A DNA stretch of 53,972 nt from Gemmatimonadota bacterium. Lineage in GTDB: Bacteria; Gemmatimonadota; Gemmatimonadetes; Gemmatimonadales; GWC2-71-9. A model generated the notes under the pieces. The model was not told where the DNA came from and searched no databases. It saw only the letters and a list, made by a program, of their open reading frames with translations. The stretch covers positions 1,795,447 through 1,849,418 of the forward strand of contig PNAE01000007.1 in the NCBI GenBank assembly GCA_003169895.1, written 5' to 3'. Position numbers and translations under genes: made by a program. This document shows positions 1-8,790 of this stretch, piece after piece; positions within the stretch are counted from its first letter, which is position 1; every line of letters starts with the position of its first letter.

Positions 1-1280
1 TTTTCCGGCTTGATGTCGCGATGCACCAGGCCGAGCGAATGGGCGTGGCCGAGGGCTGAGAGCGCCTCCCGCAGCAACCGCAACACGCGGTCGACCGGCA
101 TTGGTCCGTCGGCGGCGACGAGTTGGCCGAGGTTCGGACCGTCGACGATCTCCATGGTATACCACAGCAGGCCTGACCGGCCCGCGATGTCGTAAATGCT
201 CACGATGTTGGGATGGGTGAGCCGGGCGGCGAGCTGGGCTTCCTTGCGGAATCGTTCGACCGTGGCGGCGTCCCGCGTCAGGTGCGGATGGAGCACCTTG
301 AGGGCGACTTCGCGTTCGAGGTGCAGGTCGCGCACCCGGTACACCCGCCCAAAGCCGCCCTCGCCGAGGGTTCCGAGGAGCTCGTAGTCATCGCCCAACG
401 CCCGTCGCAGACGGGCTTCCCAATGGGGTCCTTCGCCGAGGTCGATCGGCAGCGGCGTGAGGCTGACGCCCGCCGTCTCGAACGCGCCGGCCTCGTTGGT
501 GAAATCCTCGAGCATTTCGATCGCCGTCAGATATCGTCGGCGCGGATCGGGCTCAAGGGCGCGCAAGATGACGCGTTCAAGCGCGGCCGGCACGATCGAG
601 CGAATGGCGCGCGGCGGCACCAGCTGGGCGGCATCCAGCGGCGGAACGGTCGCCGTGACGGTGTAGTACAGGATGGCCCCGGCGGTGTAGATGTCGCTGG
701 TCGGATCGCCAGTGCGGCCTTCGCGCACCTCTGGAGCCAGGAACGGCGTTCCACTCGGCTTCTCGCCCGGCGGGATTTCGGGCAGCGTGAGATTGCAGAA
801 GCGGAGGTCCGTGACGCAACCGCGTCCGGACAGCGTGAGCACCATTCCCGCCGGCACGATCCGGCGCACAATGATGCCGCGGGCGTGCGCGTGCTCAAGG
901 GCTCCGAGCAGATCACGCGCCAGCACGTGCACCGCGGGAATCGGCCGCGGCCCCCGCTGGACCGCATCGGCCAGGCTTTCGCCCTCGATCCAGTTGCCGA
1001 CGCGGTAGGCGACGTCGCCGATAACCCCGGCTTCGTACACGTGCCGGATCGCAGGATGGTCGAGTCGGCCGAGCGCCTCGGCTTCCTTGACGAACCAGCG
1101 GCGCACGCCGTCGCTGGCGTCGATGTTGACCCGGATCGACACCTCCCGCTTGAGCAACGTGTCGTGCGCCAGGAAGAGCAGCCGCTCCGCCGACGCGGCG
1201 ATCGGCTGGTCGAGGCGAAAGCGCGGCCCCAGTACCGCTTCCACGCGGCGCAGGGTCGTGTCGGAAATGATCGCGGCCAT
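1..1280 (-). CDS. Ser/Thr protein kinase with N-terminal pseudokinase domain (3' end off window)
   Basis: My translation from ATG at 1280 gives 426 residues open to the window edge. Residues about 20-280 have a kinase fold without chemistry: the ATP lysine strand reads VSIRV, the HRD loop reads IIVRRIV (about 137-142) and DFG is replaced by TDLR (about 156), while the later TPFLAPE and SDIYTAG motifs survive. A second kinase domain begins near residue 298 and is intact as far as seen: GEGGFGRVY, EVALKVL and HRDIKPE at the edge. By family knowledge it phosphorylates Ser/Thr of unknown targets. The inference is that the first domain regulates the second or binds a ligand. The start lies 13 bp after the stop of the HD-domain gene, so it probably ends the queC-queE transcript. 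A C-terminal membrane or sensor part cannot be judged. Confidence 0.9.
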   Translation of the reverse strand, partial: MAAIISDTTLRRVEAVLGPRFRLDQPIAASAERLLFLAHDTLLKREVSIRVNIDASDGVRRWFVKEAEALGRLDHPAIRHVYEAGVIGDVAYRVGNWIEGESLADAVQRGPRPIPAVHVLARDLLGALEHAHARGIIVRRIVPAGMVLTLSGRGCVTDLRFCNLTLPEIPPGEKPSGTPFLAPEVREGRTGDPTSDIYTAGAILYYTVTATVPPLDAAQLVPPRAIRSIVPAALERVILRALEPDPRRRYLTAIEMLEDFTNEAGAFETAGVSLTPLPIDLGEGPHWEARLRRALGDDYELLGTLGEGGFGRVYRVRDLHLEREVALKVLHPHLTRDAATVERFRKEAQLAARLTHPNIVSIYDIAGRSGLLWYTMEIVDGPNLGQLVAADGPMPVDRVLRLLREALSALGHAHSLGLVHRDIKPE

Positions 1281-1293
1281 GACGAAAGATAGA

Positions 1294-1902
1294 TCAGTGG
1301 TCGGCGGCGAGCGCGGCTTCGAGACGCGTCTTCAGCGCATGCAGCTCGGTCTTCATCCCGCGCGTATGCCAGTCGGTACGCCGGTCGAGGGCGGCGAAAA
1401 GGTCGTCATAGCAGCACAACTCGGCGGCGGTCGCCGGCAGTCCATACGGCGCCAGGTACTCGCTGCCCAGCCGCTCGACGATCGCGAGCGCGGTGCCACA
1501 CTGGTGGATCTCGTCGGCGCAGCAGATGTCGAGCGCACGCGGCGTCATGACCAGCAGTTGATTCAGCAGCTCGCGCTTGCGGTGGGTCCAGGTCAGCGCG
1601 TCGCCGCGGCCGTCCTCGCGCAACTCGGATGCCTCGCGAGCGAGCAGGAGCACGGCAACTCCGAACTTGTCCTCGATCATGTCGCAGGTCTCGAGTTGGC
1701 GCCGGCGCGGCGTGACTTCGAGAACGTGGTGCAGGATGCCGGCCACCAGCGTCACTTCGTCGGCGCCATGCCGGGCGAGGATGACGGCGACATTGGCGGG
1801 ATGCGCCACGAACGACATGGCGCCCTCGACCGGCGCATAGGGTGCGCGGTACTTGGCCGCGAACGCGAAGGCATGATTGATGTCGTCGCTGTAGCCGTTC
1901 AT
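1294..1902 (-). CDS. HD-domain (RelA/SpoT hydrolase-like) protein with altered metal site
   Basis: A 202-residue protein resembling the short (p)ppGpp hydrolase/HD_4 group: an N-terminal helix with INHAFAFAAKY, then FVAHPANVAVIL, LVAGILHHVLEVTP and a helical tail. In active enzymes of this group the central motifs read HD and EDT; here they read HH and EVT, so two metal or catalytic acids are missing. It may be an inactive or divergent phosphohydrolase; no substrate can be assigned. ATG at 1902 is chosen because the family similarity begins directly there; it lies 7 bp after the queE stop. The gene sits between queE and the kinase on one strand with short gaps, so co-transcription is likely, but no functional link to queuosine is known to me. 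Confidence 0.75.
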   Translation of the reverse strand: MNGYSDDINHAFAFAAKYRAPYAPVEGAMSFVAHPANVAVILARHGADEVTLVAGILHHVLEVTPRRRQLETCDMIEDKFGVAVLLLAREASELREDGRGDALTWTHRKRELLNQLLVMTPRALDICCADEIHQCGTALAIVERLGSEYLAPYGLPATAAELCCYDDLFAALDRRTDWHTRGMKTELHALKTRLEAALAADH

Positions 1903-1909
1903 GGGGAAC

Positions 1910-2551
1910 TCACGGTATGCCGAGCAACTTCTGGGTTTGCAGCGACAAGGACCAGCGCGGATGGGCAAGACAGTAGGCGAGGGCGGCGGCGGTACTGGCG
2001 CCCCGGTCCGGGCCATCCATGGGCTGCAGTAGAAAATGGCGGAAGTCGAGGTGGATGAAGCGCTCCGGCTCGGCGTCGCGCTGCGGGTACACGAGCTTGA
2101 GCTCGTCGCCGGTGGTCTGCGCCAGCTCCGTGCCCGCCTTGGGCGAGATGCAGATCCAATCGATGTGGGCGAGCATCGGCAGCGTCCCGTTCGACTCGAC
2201 CGCGACGTCAAAGTCGCGGGCGTGTAACGCGGCGATCAAGGCATCGTCAAGCTGCAGCGTCGGCTCGCCTCCGGTACACACGACGAAGCGACGAGCGCCG
2301 GAGTCATCGTGCGCCGGCCACTGGCTCGCGATCGCGTCGGCCAGGGCGCTCGCATCGCCAAACTTGCCACCGCCCACTCCGTCGGTGCCGACGAAGTCGG
2401 TATCGCAGAACTGGCACACGGCACGCTTGCGATCCTGTTCGCGCCCCGTCCACAGGTTGCAGCCGGCGAACCGGCAGAAGACCGCCGGCCGGCCCGCTTG
2501 GCGGCCCTCGCCCTGCAGGGTGAAATAGATCTCCTTGACGGCGTACGCCAT
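1910..2551 (-). CDS. queE: 7-carboxy-7-deazaguanine synthase (radical SAM)
   Basis: 213 residues. QueE converts 6-carboxy-tetrahydropterin to 7-carboxy-7-deazaguanine in the cytosolic pathway to preQ0 and queuosine (known for the family). Visible support: the N-terminal IYFTLQGEG substrate motif, a radical SAM cluster of the expanded CX14CX2C type (CRFAGCNLW followed by VCQFCDTDF), the SAM-binding VCTGGEPTLQ and the downstream ESNGT and SPKAG segments. Length matches the family. It begins one base after the queC stop, so the two are almost certainly co-translated. No queD (carboxy-tetrahydropterin synthase) is found in the window, so that step must be encoded elsewhere. Confidence 0.96.
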   Translation of the reverse strand: MAYAVKEIYFTLQGEGRQAGRPAVFCRFAGCNLWTGREQDRKRAVCQFCDTDFVGTDGVGGGKFGDASALADAIASQWPAHDDSGARRFVVCTGGEPTLQLDDALIAALHARDFDVAVESNGTLPMLAHIDWICISPKAGTELAQTTGDELKLVYPQRDAEPERFIHLDFRHFLLQPMDGPDRGASTAAALAYCLAHPRWSLSLQTQKLLGIP

Positions 2552-2552
2552 G

Positions 2553-3242
2553 TCAGCTGGTCACGTAGGGGGCGGGATCGGCCAGCCCGGACTCCGCGAA
2601 CGCCCGCAGGCGGATGAGGCAGGCGTCGCAGTGCCCGCAGGCGCGACCGGCCGCATCGGGATCGTAGCAGCTCCGGGTCATCCCGTAATCGACACCGAGC
2701 GAGCGCCCCTTGGCAATGATCTCCGCCTTGGTCATCCGCAAGAGCGGTGCGCGGATGGTCAGGTCGGCCAGCCGGGTCCCGAGCCGTGCCGCTGCCTGGA
2801 ACGCCGCAACGAACGCCGGACGGCAGTCGGGATAGCCCGAGAAGTCGACCGCGTTGACGCCAATGTAGACGTCGTGTGCGTCGGTTACCTCGGCCCACGC
2901 GAGGGCGTAGCTCAGGAACACCGTATTGCGCGCGGGTACGTACGTCACCGGCACGCCCTCGCCGCCGATTTGCGCGGCGGTCCGGTCCTTGGGCACCTCG
3001 GTATCATTCGTGAGCGCGGAGCCGCCGAACGCACGAAGGTCGATGTCGACGATTCGGTGTTCTCTGGCGGCGAGCGCCCGCGCCACGGTGCGGGCGGCAT
3101 CCAGCTCGACGGCATGGCGCTGGCCGTAGCGAAACGAGAGCGCATGGGTGACGAAGCCGGCCTCGCGCGCCAAGGCAAGACAGGTGGCGGAGTCCATGCC
3201 GCCGGAGAGCAGCACGATGGCGTGAGGAGCGGCGTCTGGCAC
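2553..3242 (-). CDS. queC: 7-cyano-7-deazaguanine synthase
   Basis: 229 residues, GTG start. QueC uses ATP and ammonia to convert 7-carboxy-7-deazaguanine to preQ0. The ATP-PPase P-loop LLSGGMDSA lies near residue 11, followed by [10 protein letters not shown] and the [12 protein letters not shown] motif. Near the C-terminus four cysteines (CYDP, then ACGHCDAC) form the family's zinc site. Length is normal. The gene heads a queC-queE-HD-kinase run on the minus strand; 86 bp separate it from the upstream epimerase gene, and I saw no preQ1 riboswitch-like structure in that gap. queF, the next pathway enzyme, is about 11.5 kb away at 14796-15206. Confidence 0.96.
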   Translation of the reverse strand: MPDAAPHAIVLLSGGMDSATCLALAREAGFVTHALSFRYGQRHAVELDAARTVARALAAREHRIVDIDLRAFGGSALTNDTEVPKDRTAAQIGGEGVPVTYVPARNTVFLSYALAWAEVTDAHDVYIGVNAVDFSGYPDCRPAFVAAFQAAARLGTRLADLTIRAPLLRMTKAEIIAKGRSLGVDYGMTRSCYDPDAAGRACGHCDACLIRLRAFAESGLADPAPYVTS

Positions 3243-3328
3243 GGCGGAAAGCTAGCCGCGGTCCGAGTCGGCGCATTCAGCGTCGTTGGGCGGCGCACCG
3301 GTCACGCGGCTGGATTGCTCCCGCCGCC

Positions 3329-4216
3329 TCAGGCCAGCAGGCTGTCCAGCGCGCCGGCGATCCCGGGATGCAACATGCGGTAGCCACTCTGCTCCAGTTG
3401 CGTCGGCATCACTCGCTGGCTCGCGAGGAGCGTCGCGTCCGCCAGTTCACCAAACGCGAGGCGGAGGGCGATCGCCGGCAGCGGGATGACGGCGGGCCGG
3501 TGCAGGGCGTGGCCGAGTGCGTGGGCAAAATCGGTGCTCCGCAGCGGGTTGGCCGTGGTGAAGTTGACGGGGCCTGCGAGGGACGCCGTGGCGATCGCGT
3601 GGCGGATGGCGCTTACGACGTCGGCGAGCACGATCCACGAGACCCACTGCTTGCCATTGCCGATTGGGCCGCCAAGGCCGAGGCGAAACGGCGGCAGCAG
3701 CTTGGCCAATGCGCCGCCGGTGGTGGACAGGATCATGCCGAACCGGGGATGCACGACGCGAATACCGGCGTGCCGCGCTGGGTCGGCGGCCGCCTCCCAA
3801 TCCACTCCCAGGCGCCCCAGGAAGTCGTTGCCGAGCGAAGCGGCCTCGTCCAGCACGGTATCTCCGCGATTGCCGTAGATACCCACCGCGGAGGCGCTGA
3901 TGAACACCGCCGGCGGGGGCGCGAGGTCCGCCAGGATCGCGGCGAACCAGCGCGTCGTGGCGACGCGACTATCGCGGAGTTCCCGCTTCCGCTCGGTGCT
4001 CCAGCGCGCGCCGGCGATGCTTGCGCCGGCAAGGTGGACCACCGCATCGAGGCCGTGCAGCGCGTCGACGCTGATCTCATGCCGCTCAGGGTTCCAGGCT
4101 GTGCCCCCGGGAACCGGCCGACGAGAGATCGCGACCACCTCGTGGCCGTCCGCGCCGAGGGACTGGCTCAGCGCGGTGCCGACCATCCCGGTCGCGCCCG
4201 TGATCGCGATGCGCAT
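3329..4216 (-). CDS. TIGR01777-family NAD(P)-binding epimerase
   Basis: 295 residues of the extended short-chain dehydrogenase fold: Rossmann motif GATGMVG near residue 7, VVHLAGASI at about 60, ISASAVGIYG with the active-site Ser/Tyr region near 108-114, then VHPRFGMIL and the C-terminal LEQSGYRMLHP part typical of TIGR01777 (YfcH-like, DUF1731) proteins. The substrate of this family is not established, so only 'epimerase/reductase' is supported. It is transcribed away from speA; the roughly 150-bp region 4217-4368 must hold both divergent promoters. Confidence 0.92.
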   Translation of the reverse strand: MRIAITGATGMVGTALSQSLGADGHEVVAISRRPVPGGTAWNPERHEISVDALHGLDAVVHLAGASIAGARWSTERKRELRDSRVATTRWFAAILADLAPPPAVFISASAVGIYGNRGDTVLDEAASLGNDFLGRLGVDWEAAADPARHAGIRVVHPRFGMILSTTGGALAKLLPPFRLGLGGPIGNGKQWVSWIVLADVVSAIRHAIATASLAGPVNFTTANPLRSTDFAHALGHALHRPAVIPLPAIALRLAFGELADATLLASQRVMPTQLEQSGYRMLHPGIAGALDSLLA

Positions 4217-4368
4217 CAGCGACTCCTGTGCAGCGGAACGGTTCGGGGCCGTCGAACGAGCGAGATGAGCAATCTATCCGGCGGCGGTCACGGGTCGTCT
4301 GTCCTCTCGTCGCTGCGGCCATTAAGCTTGTGCGTCATGACGCCCGACCTCACCCGCAGGAGCTGCTG

Positions 4369-6315
4369 ATGGCCGCGACCGCCCCTCCCATCGTCCCGCC
4401 ACCGGCGACCGAAGCACCGCGCTGGACCATCCGCGATGCCGAGAAGCTGTATAACATGCGCGGTTGGGGACTGGGGTACTTTCGCGTGAACGACGAAGGC
4501 CACGTCACCGTCCATCCGGATGGCACGCCCGGGCGCGACATCGACCTCTACAACATCGCCATGGACCTGAGCGCGCAGGGCGTCGGGCTGCCGCTGTTGC
4601 TGCGATTCTCGGACATCCTGCAGTCGCGCATCGCGGAACTGGCGAAGCGGTTCAGCACGGCAATCGAGGAATTCGGCTACCAAGGCAGTTATACCACGGT
4701 CTATCCGGTCAAGGTGAATCAGCAGCGTCACGTGGTGCAGGAAATCGTGGAATTCGGTGCGGCGCACGGCGTGGGGCTCGAATGCGGCTCCAAGCCCGAA
4801 CTCATGGCGGTGCTCGGCCTCAACGAGAACACCGGCAACCTGATCGTCTGCAACGGCTACAAGGATGAGGAGTTCATGCGCCTCGCCCTGATCGGCCAGC
4901 AGCTGGGCCATACGGTGATGATCGTGCTGGAGCAGCTCAACGAGCTGGACGTGCTCCTCAAGGTTGCCGCCGAAATGGGCGTCGAGCCGACGGTGGGCGT
5001 GCGGATCAAGCTGGCAACCGAAGGGTCGGGGCGCTGGGCCAAGAGCGGCGGTGAGAAGTCGAAATTCGGCCTGTCTGCGGTCGAGCTGGTCCGCCTGCTC
5101 GACAAGCTGACGCAGGCAGGCAAGACCCACTTGCTCAAGCTGGTGCATTTCCACCTGGGCAGCCAGGTGACCGACATCCGGTTCATCAAGACGGCGCTCG
5201 AGGAGGTCGGACGGTACTACGTCGAACTGCGCAAGATGGGATTCGACATCACCTATGTAGACGTCGGCGGCGGCCTCGGCGTCGATTACGACGGCTCGCG
5301 CACCACGCGGCCGGCGTCGATGAACTATACGATGCGCGAATACGCGAACGACGTGGTCTATACCATCGGCGGGATCTGCCGTAATGAAGAAGTACCGATG
5401 CCGGCGCTGATCTCGGAATCCGGGCGCGCGGTTACGGCGCACCATTCGCTGCTGCTGGTCAACGTCATTGACTGTGAGTCCCAGTTCGAGCCGCAGCCGG
5501 TCGCCCTCGGTGACGACGCGCAGCCGCTGCTGGTCGAGATGAAGGAGAACCTCGATGCGCTCAGCATCGACCGCATCGACGAGGCCTTCCACGACGCGGT
5601 TTTCGCGAAGGGACGGGCGCAGGAGTACTTCGCCAGCGGCGTGTATTCACTGCGGGACCGCGCCGACGCGGAGCAGCTGTACCTCACCACGCTCAACGCC
5701 CTCGCAGCGACAATGGGCGAGGACCGGGCCCTTTATCCGGAGATCAGCAGTCACCTCGAGACCGCGCTGGTCGACCGGTATTTCTGCAATTTCTCGCTGT
5801 TTCAGTCACTGCCCGACAACTGGGCCATCGACCAGCTCTTCCCGATCATGCCGATCCACCGGCTGGGAGAGCCACCGTCGCGGCGGGGGACCATCCAGGA
5901 CGTCACCTGTGATTCCGACGGGGTGATCGATCGATTCGCCGGCGGCCGCAAGGGCAAGGCGTCGCTCGAGCTGCATCCGTGGCGCGAGGAGGAGCCCTAC
6001 ATTCTTGGCATTTTCCTCACCGGTGCCTATCAGGAGATCCTCGGCGACCTGCACAATCTGTTCGGCGACACCAACGCCGTGCATGTGCGCCTCAAGGACC
6101 AGGGATACGAGATCACCGATCTGGTGCACGGCGACACGGTGACCGAGGTGCTCACATACGTGCAGTTCCACGCGTCGGACCTGCTGGCAACGTTCCGCCG
6201 CAAGGTGGCGCGCGCGCCGGCGCTGGCGCGACAGGATGCCAATGCGTTCATCGCGGACTATGTCGCAGGACTCGAGGGGTATACGTATCTGGAAGGGGAC
6301 TTGCCGGAGCGGTGA
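4369..6315 (+). CDS. speA: Biosynthetic arginine decarboxylase
   Basis: 648 residues, close to the usual length of about 630-660 for SpeA. A cytosolic PLP enzyme that decarboxylates arginine to agmatine for polyamine synthesis. Visible: the N-terminal YNMRGWGLGYF segment, the PLP lysine motif VYPVKVNQQ near residue 120, VHFHLGSQ, YVDVGGGLGVDYDG (PLP phosphate site) and ISESGRAV, then the C-terminal beta domain with CNFSLFQSLPD. ATG at 4369 was chosen over longer frames because AGGAG lies 7 bases upstream and conserved sequence begins right after. It converges with gltA on a strong hairpin. No agmatinase or agmatine deiminase gene is nearby. Confidence 0.97.
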   Translation: MAATAPPIVPPPATEAPRWTIRDAEKLYNMRGWGLGYFRVNDEGHVTVHPDGTPGRDIDLYNIAMDLSAQGVGLPLLLRFSDILQSRIAELAKRFSTAIEEFGYQGSYTTVYPVKVNQQRHVVQEIVEFGAAHGVGLECGSKPELMAVLGLNENTGNLIVCNGYKDEEFMRLALIGQQLGHTVMIVLEQLNELDVLLKVAAEMGVEPTVGVRIKLATEGSGRWAKSGGEKSKFGLSAVELVRLLDKLTQAGKTHLLKLVHFHLGSQVTDIRFIKTALEEVGRYYVELRKMGFDITYVDVGGGLGVDYDGSRTTRPASMNYTMREYANDVVYTIGGICRNEEVPMPALISESGRAVTAHHSLLLVNVIDCESQFEPQPVALGDDAQPLLVEMKENLDALSIDRIDEAFHDAVFAKGRAQEYFASGVYSLRDRADAEQLYLTTLNALAATMGEDRALYPEISSHLETALVDRYFCNFSLFQSLPDNWAIDQLFPIMPIHRLGEPPSRRGTIQDVTCDSDGVIDRFAGGRKGKASLELHPWREEEPYILGIFLTGAYQEILGDLHNLFGDTNAVHVRLKDQGYEITDLVHGDTVTEVLTYVQFHASDLLATFRRKVARAPALARQDANAFIADYVAGLEGYTYLEGDLPER

Positions 6316-6334
6316 TAAGCGTGCGAGGTGAGCA

Positions 6335-6376
6335 GTAAGACGGGGGCTCCGGTTTGCGACGGAGCCCCCGTCTTAC
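6335..6376. terminator. Bidirectional hairpin terminator between speA and gltA
   Basis: A perfect 17-bp stem (6335-6351 with 6360-6376) around an 8-base loop, with A-rich left and T-rich right stem ends (GTAAGA / TCTTAC). It sits between two convergent genes. Its core ACGGGGGCTCCG is repeated at 32080, also at a convergent gene junction. Confidence 0.85.
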
Positions 6377-6386
6377 CGATCACGTC

Positions 6387-7673
6387 TCACGCCCTTTTCT
6401 CGATGGGCACGTACGGCCGCTCGCCCGGCCCAGCGTAGATCTGGCGCGGCCGCGCGATTTTCTGCTCCTTGTCGCCGATCATCTCTTCCCATTGCGCCAG
6501 CCAGCCCGGCAGGCGCCCCAGCGCGAAGATCACCGTGAAGTAATCGGTCGGATATCCCATGGCCTGGTAAATCAGCCCCGAGTAGAAGTCGACGTTCGGG
6601 TAGAGCTTCCGCTTGATGAAGTACTCATCACTCAGGGCGATCCGCTCCAACTCCAGCGCGATTTCCAACTTCCGGTTGAGGCCGGTCTGCGCAAACACAC
6701 CATCGGCCACCGACTTGATCAACTTGGCGCGCGGGTCGTACGACTTGTACACCCGGTGGCCGAAGCCCATCAGCCGGCCATGTCCCTGCTTCACGGTCTC
6801 GATGAACGCCGGAATCCGGTCCTTCGTGCCGATCTCGTCGAGCATGCGCAGCACCGCTTCGTTGGCGCCGCCGTGCAACGGCCCATACAGTGCCGCGATC
6901 CCGGCCGAGACGGCCGAAAAGGGATCGACGCCGGAGGACCCGACCGCGCGCACGGCGCTCGTCGAGCAATTCTGTTCGTGATCGGCGTGGAGGATGAGCA
7001 GAATTTCCAGCGCGCGCTGCAACACCGGATTCGGTTCGTGCTTGCCGCCGATGCTGAACATCATGTTGACGTAGTTGCCGATGTAGTCGAGGTCGTTGCG
7101 CGGGAACTCGTATGGCAGGCCGCGCGAGTGCCGGAACAGGAACGCCGCGAGCGTCGGCAGCTTGGCCATGAGCCGTACCCGCTGGGTATACCGGTTTTGC
7201 CGGTCCTCGATGTCCTTGGCGTCCGGATAGAAGGTCGACAGCCCGCCCACGATGCCCAGCAGCATCCCCATCGGGTGGGCGTCGTAGCGGTAGCCTTCCA
7301 GGAACTTGATCAGGTTGGTGTGCACGTAGGTGTGGAAACGGATGTCGTCGGTCCACTTGTCAAGCTGGGCGCGGTTCGGCAGCTCACCCTCGTTCAGCAG
7401 GTAGGCCACTTCGAGGAACGTCGCCTTGTCGGCGATCTGTTCGATCGGATAGCCGCGGTAGCGGAGGATGCCGCGGTCGCCATCGATGTAGGTAATGGTG
7501 CTGCGGCACGCGGCGGTGTTCATGAACGCCGGGTCGTAGGTCATCATCCCGAAGTCGTCGTCCTTCACCTTGATCTGGCGGAGGTCGAGCGCGCGGATGG
7601 TGTCGTCGGTGATCGGGACGTCGTACGACTTCCCGGTCCGGTTGTCGGTGATGGTGAGAGTGTCGCCCGCCAC
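6387..7673 (-). CDS. gltA: Citrate synthase
   Basis: 428 residues, type II (hexameric, Gram-negative-like) length. Condenses acetyl-CoA and oxaloacetate to start the TCA cycle. Catalytic features are all visible: ADHEQNCSTS, GPLHGGANE with the second active-site histidine, GFGHRVYK, and NVDFYSG with the catalytic aspartate near residue 366. The N-terminus has the small beta domain seen in GltA enzymes. The start is GTG at 7673, preceded by a GGCGG-like element; no better start occurs upstream. It is divergent from the gene at 7767 across a 93-bp gap. Confidence 0.97.
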   Translation of the reverse strand: MAGDTLTITDNRTGKSYDVPITDDTIRALDLRQIKVKDDDFGMMTYDPAFMNTAACRSTITYIDGDRGILRYRGYPIEQIADKATFLEVAYLLNEGELPNRAQLDKWTDDIRFHTYVHTNLIKFLEGYRYDAHPMGMLLGIVGGLSTFYPDAKDIEDRQNRYTQRVRLMAKLPTLAAFLFRHSRGLPYEFPRNDLDYIGNYVNMMFSIGGKHEPNPVLQRALEILLILHADHEQNCSTSAVRAVGSSGVDPFSAVSAGIAALYGPLHGGANEAVLRMLDEIGTKDRIPAFIETVKQGHGRLMGFGHRVYKSYDPRAKLIKSVADGVFAQTGLNRKLEIALELERIALSDEYFIKRKLYPNVDFYSGLIYQAMGYPTDYFTVIFALGRLPGWLAQWEEMIGDKEQKIARPRQIYAGPGERPYVPIEKRA

Positions 7674-7766
7674 GGGTCCGCCCTGGGTCGAGGTGTTGCG
7701 GAGTGGTGCTCAGTTGCGGGTGGAAGATACACGAATGGAGCACGCGTGAGTCCTTATGTTCCCGGC

Positions 7767-8654
7767 ATGCAACAGGTGGCCACCGGCATCGAGCCGATCG
7801 ACCGGCGCGAGGGATTCCTGGTGGGTGCGGTCGTGGGCGCGGCCCTTGCCGCCGCGACCGCGGGCTGCCCTGATGCCGCGGCGGTACAGGCCGTCCTGGT
7901 GGACGGCGATGTGGCGCCGTTGGCTCAGATCCCCGGTCGCCGGCGTGGGTCGACCGCGCTGGCGGACGAGTTGCTCGTCGAACTCACCGGCGGCGGAGTC
8001 GACCTGCACCGGCTGGCTGGGCGATGGGTGGCATGGCACGAGCAGGACGGCCTCGAATCGGATGCGCTGCTGGCCGCCGCCCTCGATCACCTGCGGGAGT
8101 TCGATGCCCCGGTCACGACATTGCGGTCGGGCAGCGTCGCCGCCCTTGCCGCTGCACTCCCGGCCGCGTTGGCCGGCGGCTCGCCGCGCGGGATGGTTGC
8201 CGGAGCGTTTCACATCGCGCGCCTGCTCGATCCGGCCGAGACGACGGCGTTGGCAGCCGTCGCGGTGGTGATTGCTGCGGCGGCCTTCCTCGAAGGGCGC
8301 CGCGACTTCATTGCCGATGTTGTCGCCGCGCTGCGCGCCAACGACGCACCGGGCGAACTGGTCGATGCCATGCGGACGATCCCGCGCGATCCGCGCGCGC
8401 CGCCACCGCTGCCGCGCGGCGATACACCCGATCCGGTCGCCGCGGCCACCTGGCTCTTGTGGGGGGCATACCACCGACCCCGCGGGGCCGACGCCCTGCG
8501 CGAGCTGGCGCTGTGTGGCGGCATTGCGCCGACGGTTGGGGCAGTGGCGGGAGCGCTGTTCGGCGCGCGCGATGGCATCAGCGGCTGGCCGGCCGCGTGG
8601 CTCGCGGGCGAGGACGTCGTGTCGAGAAGGGCGCTGGCGATGCGACTTGGATGA
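7767..8654 (+). CDS. Degenerate ADP-ribosylglycohydrolase-like protein
   Basis: 295 residues, alanine-rich and helical. The order of motifs follows the DraG/ADP-ribosylglycohydrolase fold: GFLVGAVVGAAL at the N-terminus, a helical HRLAGRWVAWHEQDG segment, RSGSVAALAAALP in the middle, and CGGIAPTVGAVAGALFGA near the C-terminus. In active enzymes the magnesium motifs read TDDT and GGDTDT; here they read STALAD and GGIAPT, so the metal-binding acids are absent. This suggests a non-catalytic or repurposed protein. The family assignment rests on my pattern matching. ATG at 7767 is preferred; an in-frame GTG at 7746 is an alternative. Confidence 0.65.
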   Translation: MQQVATGIEPIDRREGFLVGAVVGAALAAATAGCPDAAAVQAVLVDGDVAPLAQIPGRRRGSTALADELLVELTGGGVDLHRLAGRWVAWHEQDGLESDALLAAALDHLREFDAPVTTLRSGSVAALAAALPAALAGGSPRGMVAGAFHIARLLDPAETTALAAVAVVIAAAAFLEGRRDFIADVVAALRANDAPGELVDAMRTIPRDPRAPPPLPRGDTPDPVAAATWLLWGAYHRPRGADALRELALCGGIAPTVGAVAGALFGARDGISGWPAAWLAGEDVVSRRALAMRLG

Positions 8655-8660
8655 TTGGAA

Positions 8661-8790
8661 AAGCGAGAGGCGAGAGACAAGAGACGAGAGGCGAGAGACG
8701 AGAGACGAGAGACGTGAACAACCGGTCGCCGCTCAGGTCTCGCCATTCACCGCGCTTCTCTCGTCTCTCGCCTCTCGTCTCTCGTCCCTC
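8661..8790. repeat. GAGACG-type simple repeat arranged as an inverted repeat
   Basis: Positions 8664-8714 hold tandem GAGAGACGA/GAGAGGCGA units and 8755-8790 hold the complementary CTCTCGTCT units, so a long stem can form. The right arm enters the 3' end of the acyl-CoA dehydrogenase gene, coding for its RDERRETREAR tail. Related blocks occur at 10622-10790, 14771-14837, 32064-32135 and 49121-49158. Confidence 0.85.

Noticed and set aside
213-1292. 359-codon plus-strand frame
   Set aside because: Antisense to the kinase on the minus strand, whose motifs are clear; arginine-rich shadow typical of high-GC DNA.
3243-3328. preQ1 riboswitch before queC
   Set aside because: No recognisable preQ1 aptamer pattern (C-rich loop with A-rich tail) could be seen in the 86-bp gap.
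6354-7766. Long open frame on the plus strand across gltA
   Set aside because: It is antisense to well-supported citrate synthase; only its last part, from 7767, shows protein-like motifs.
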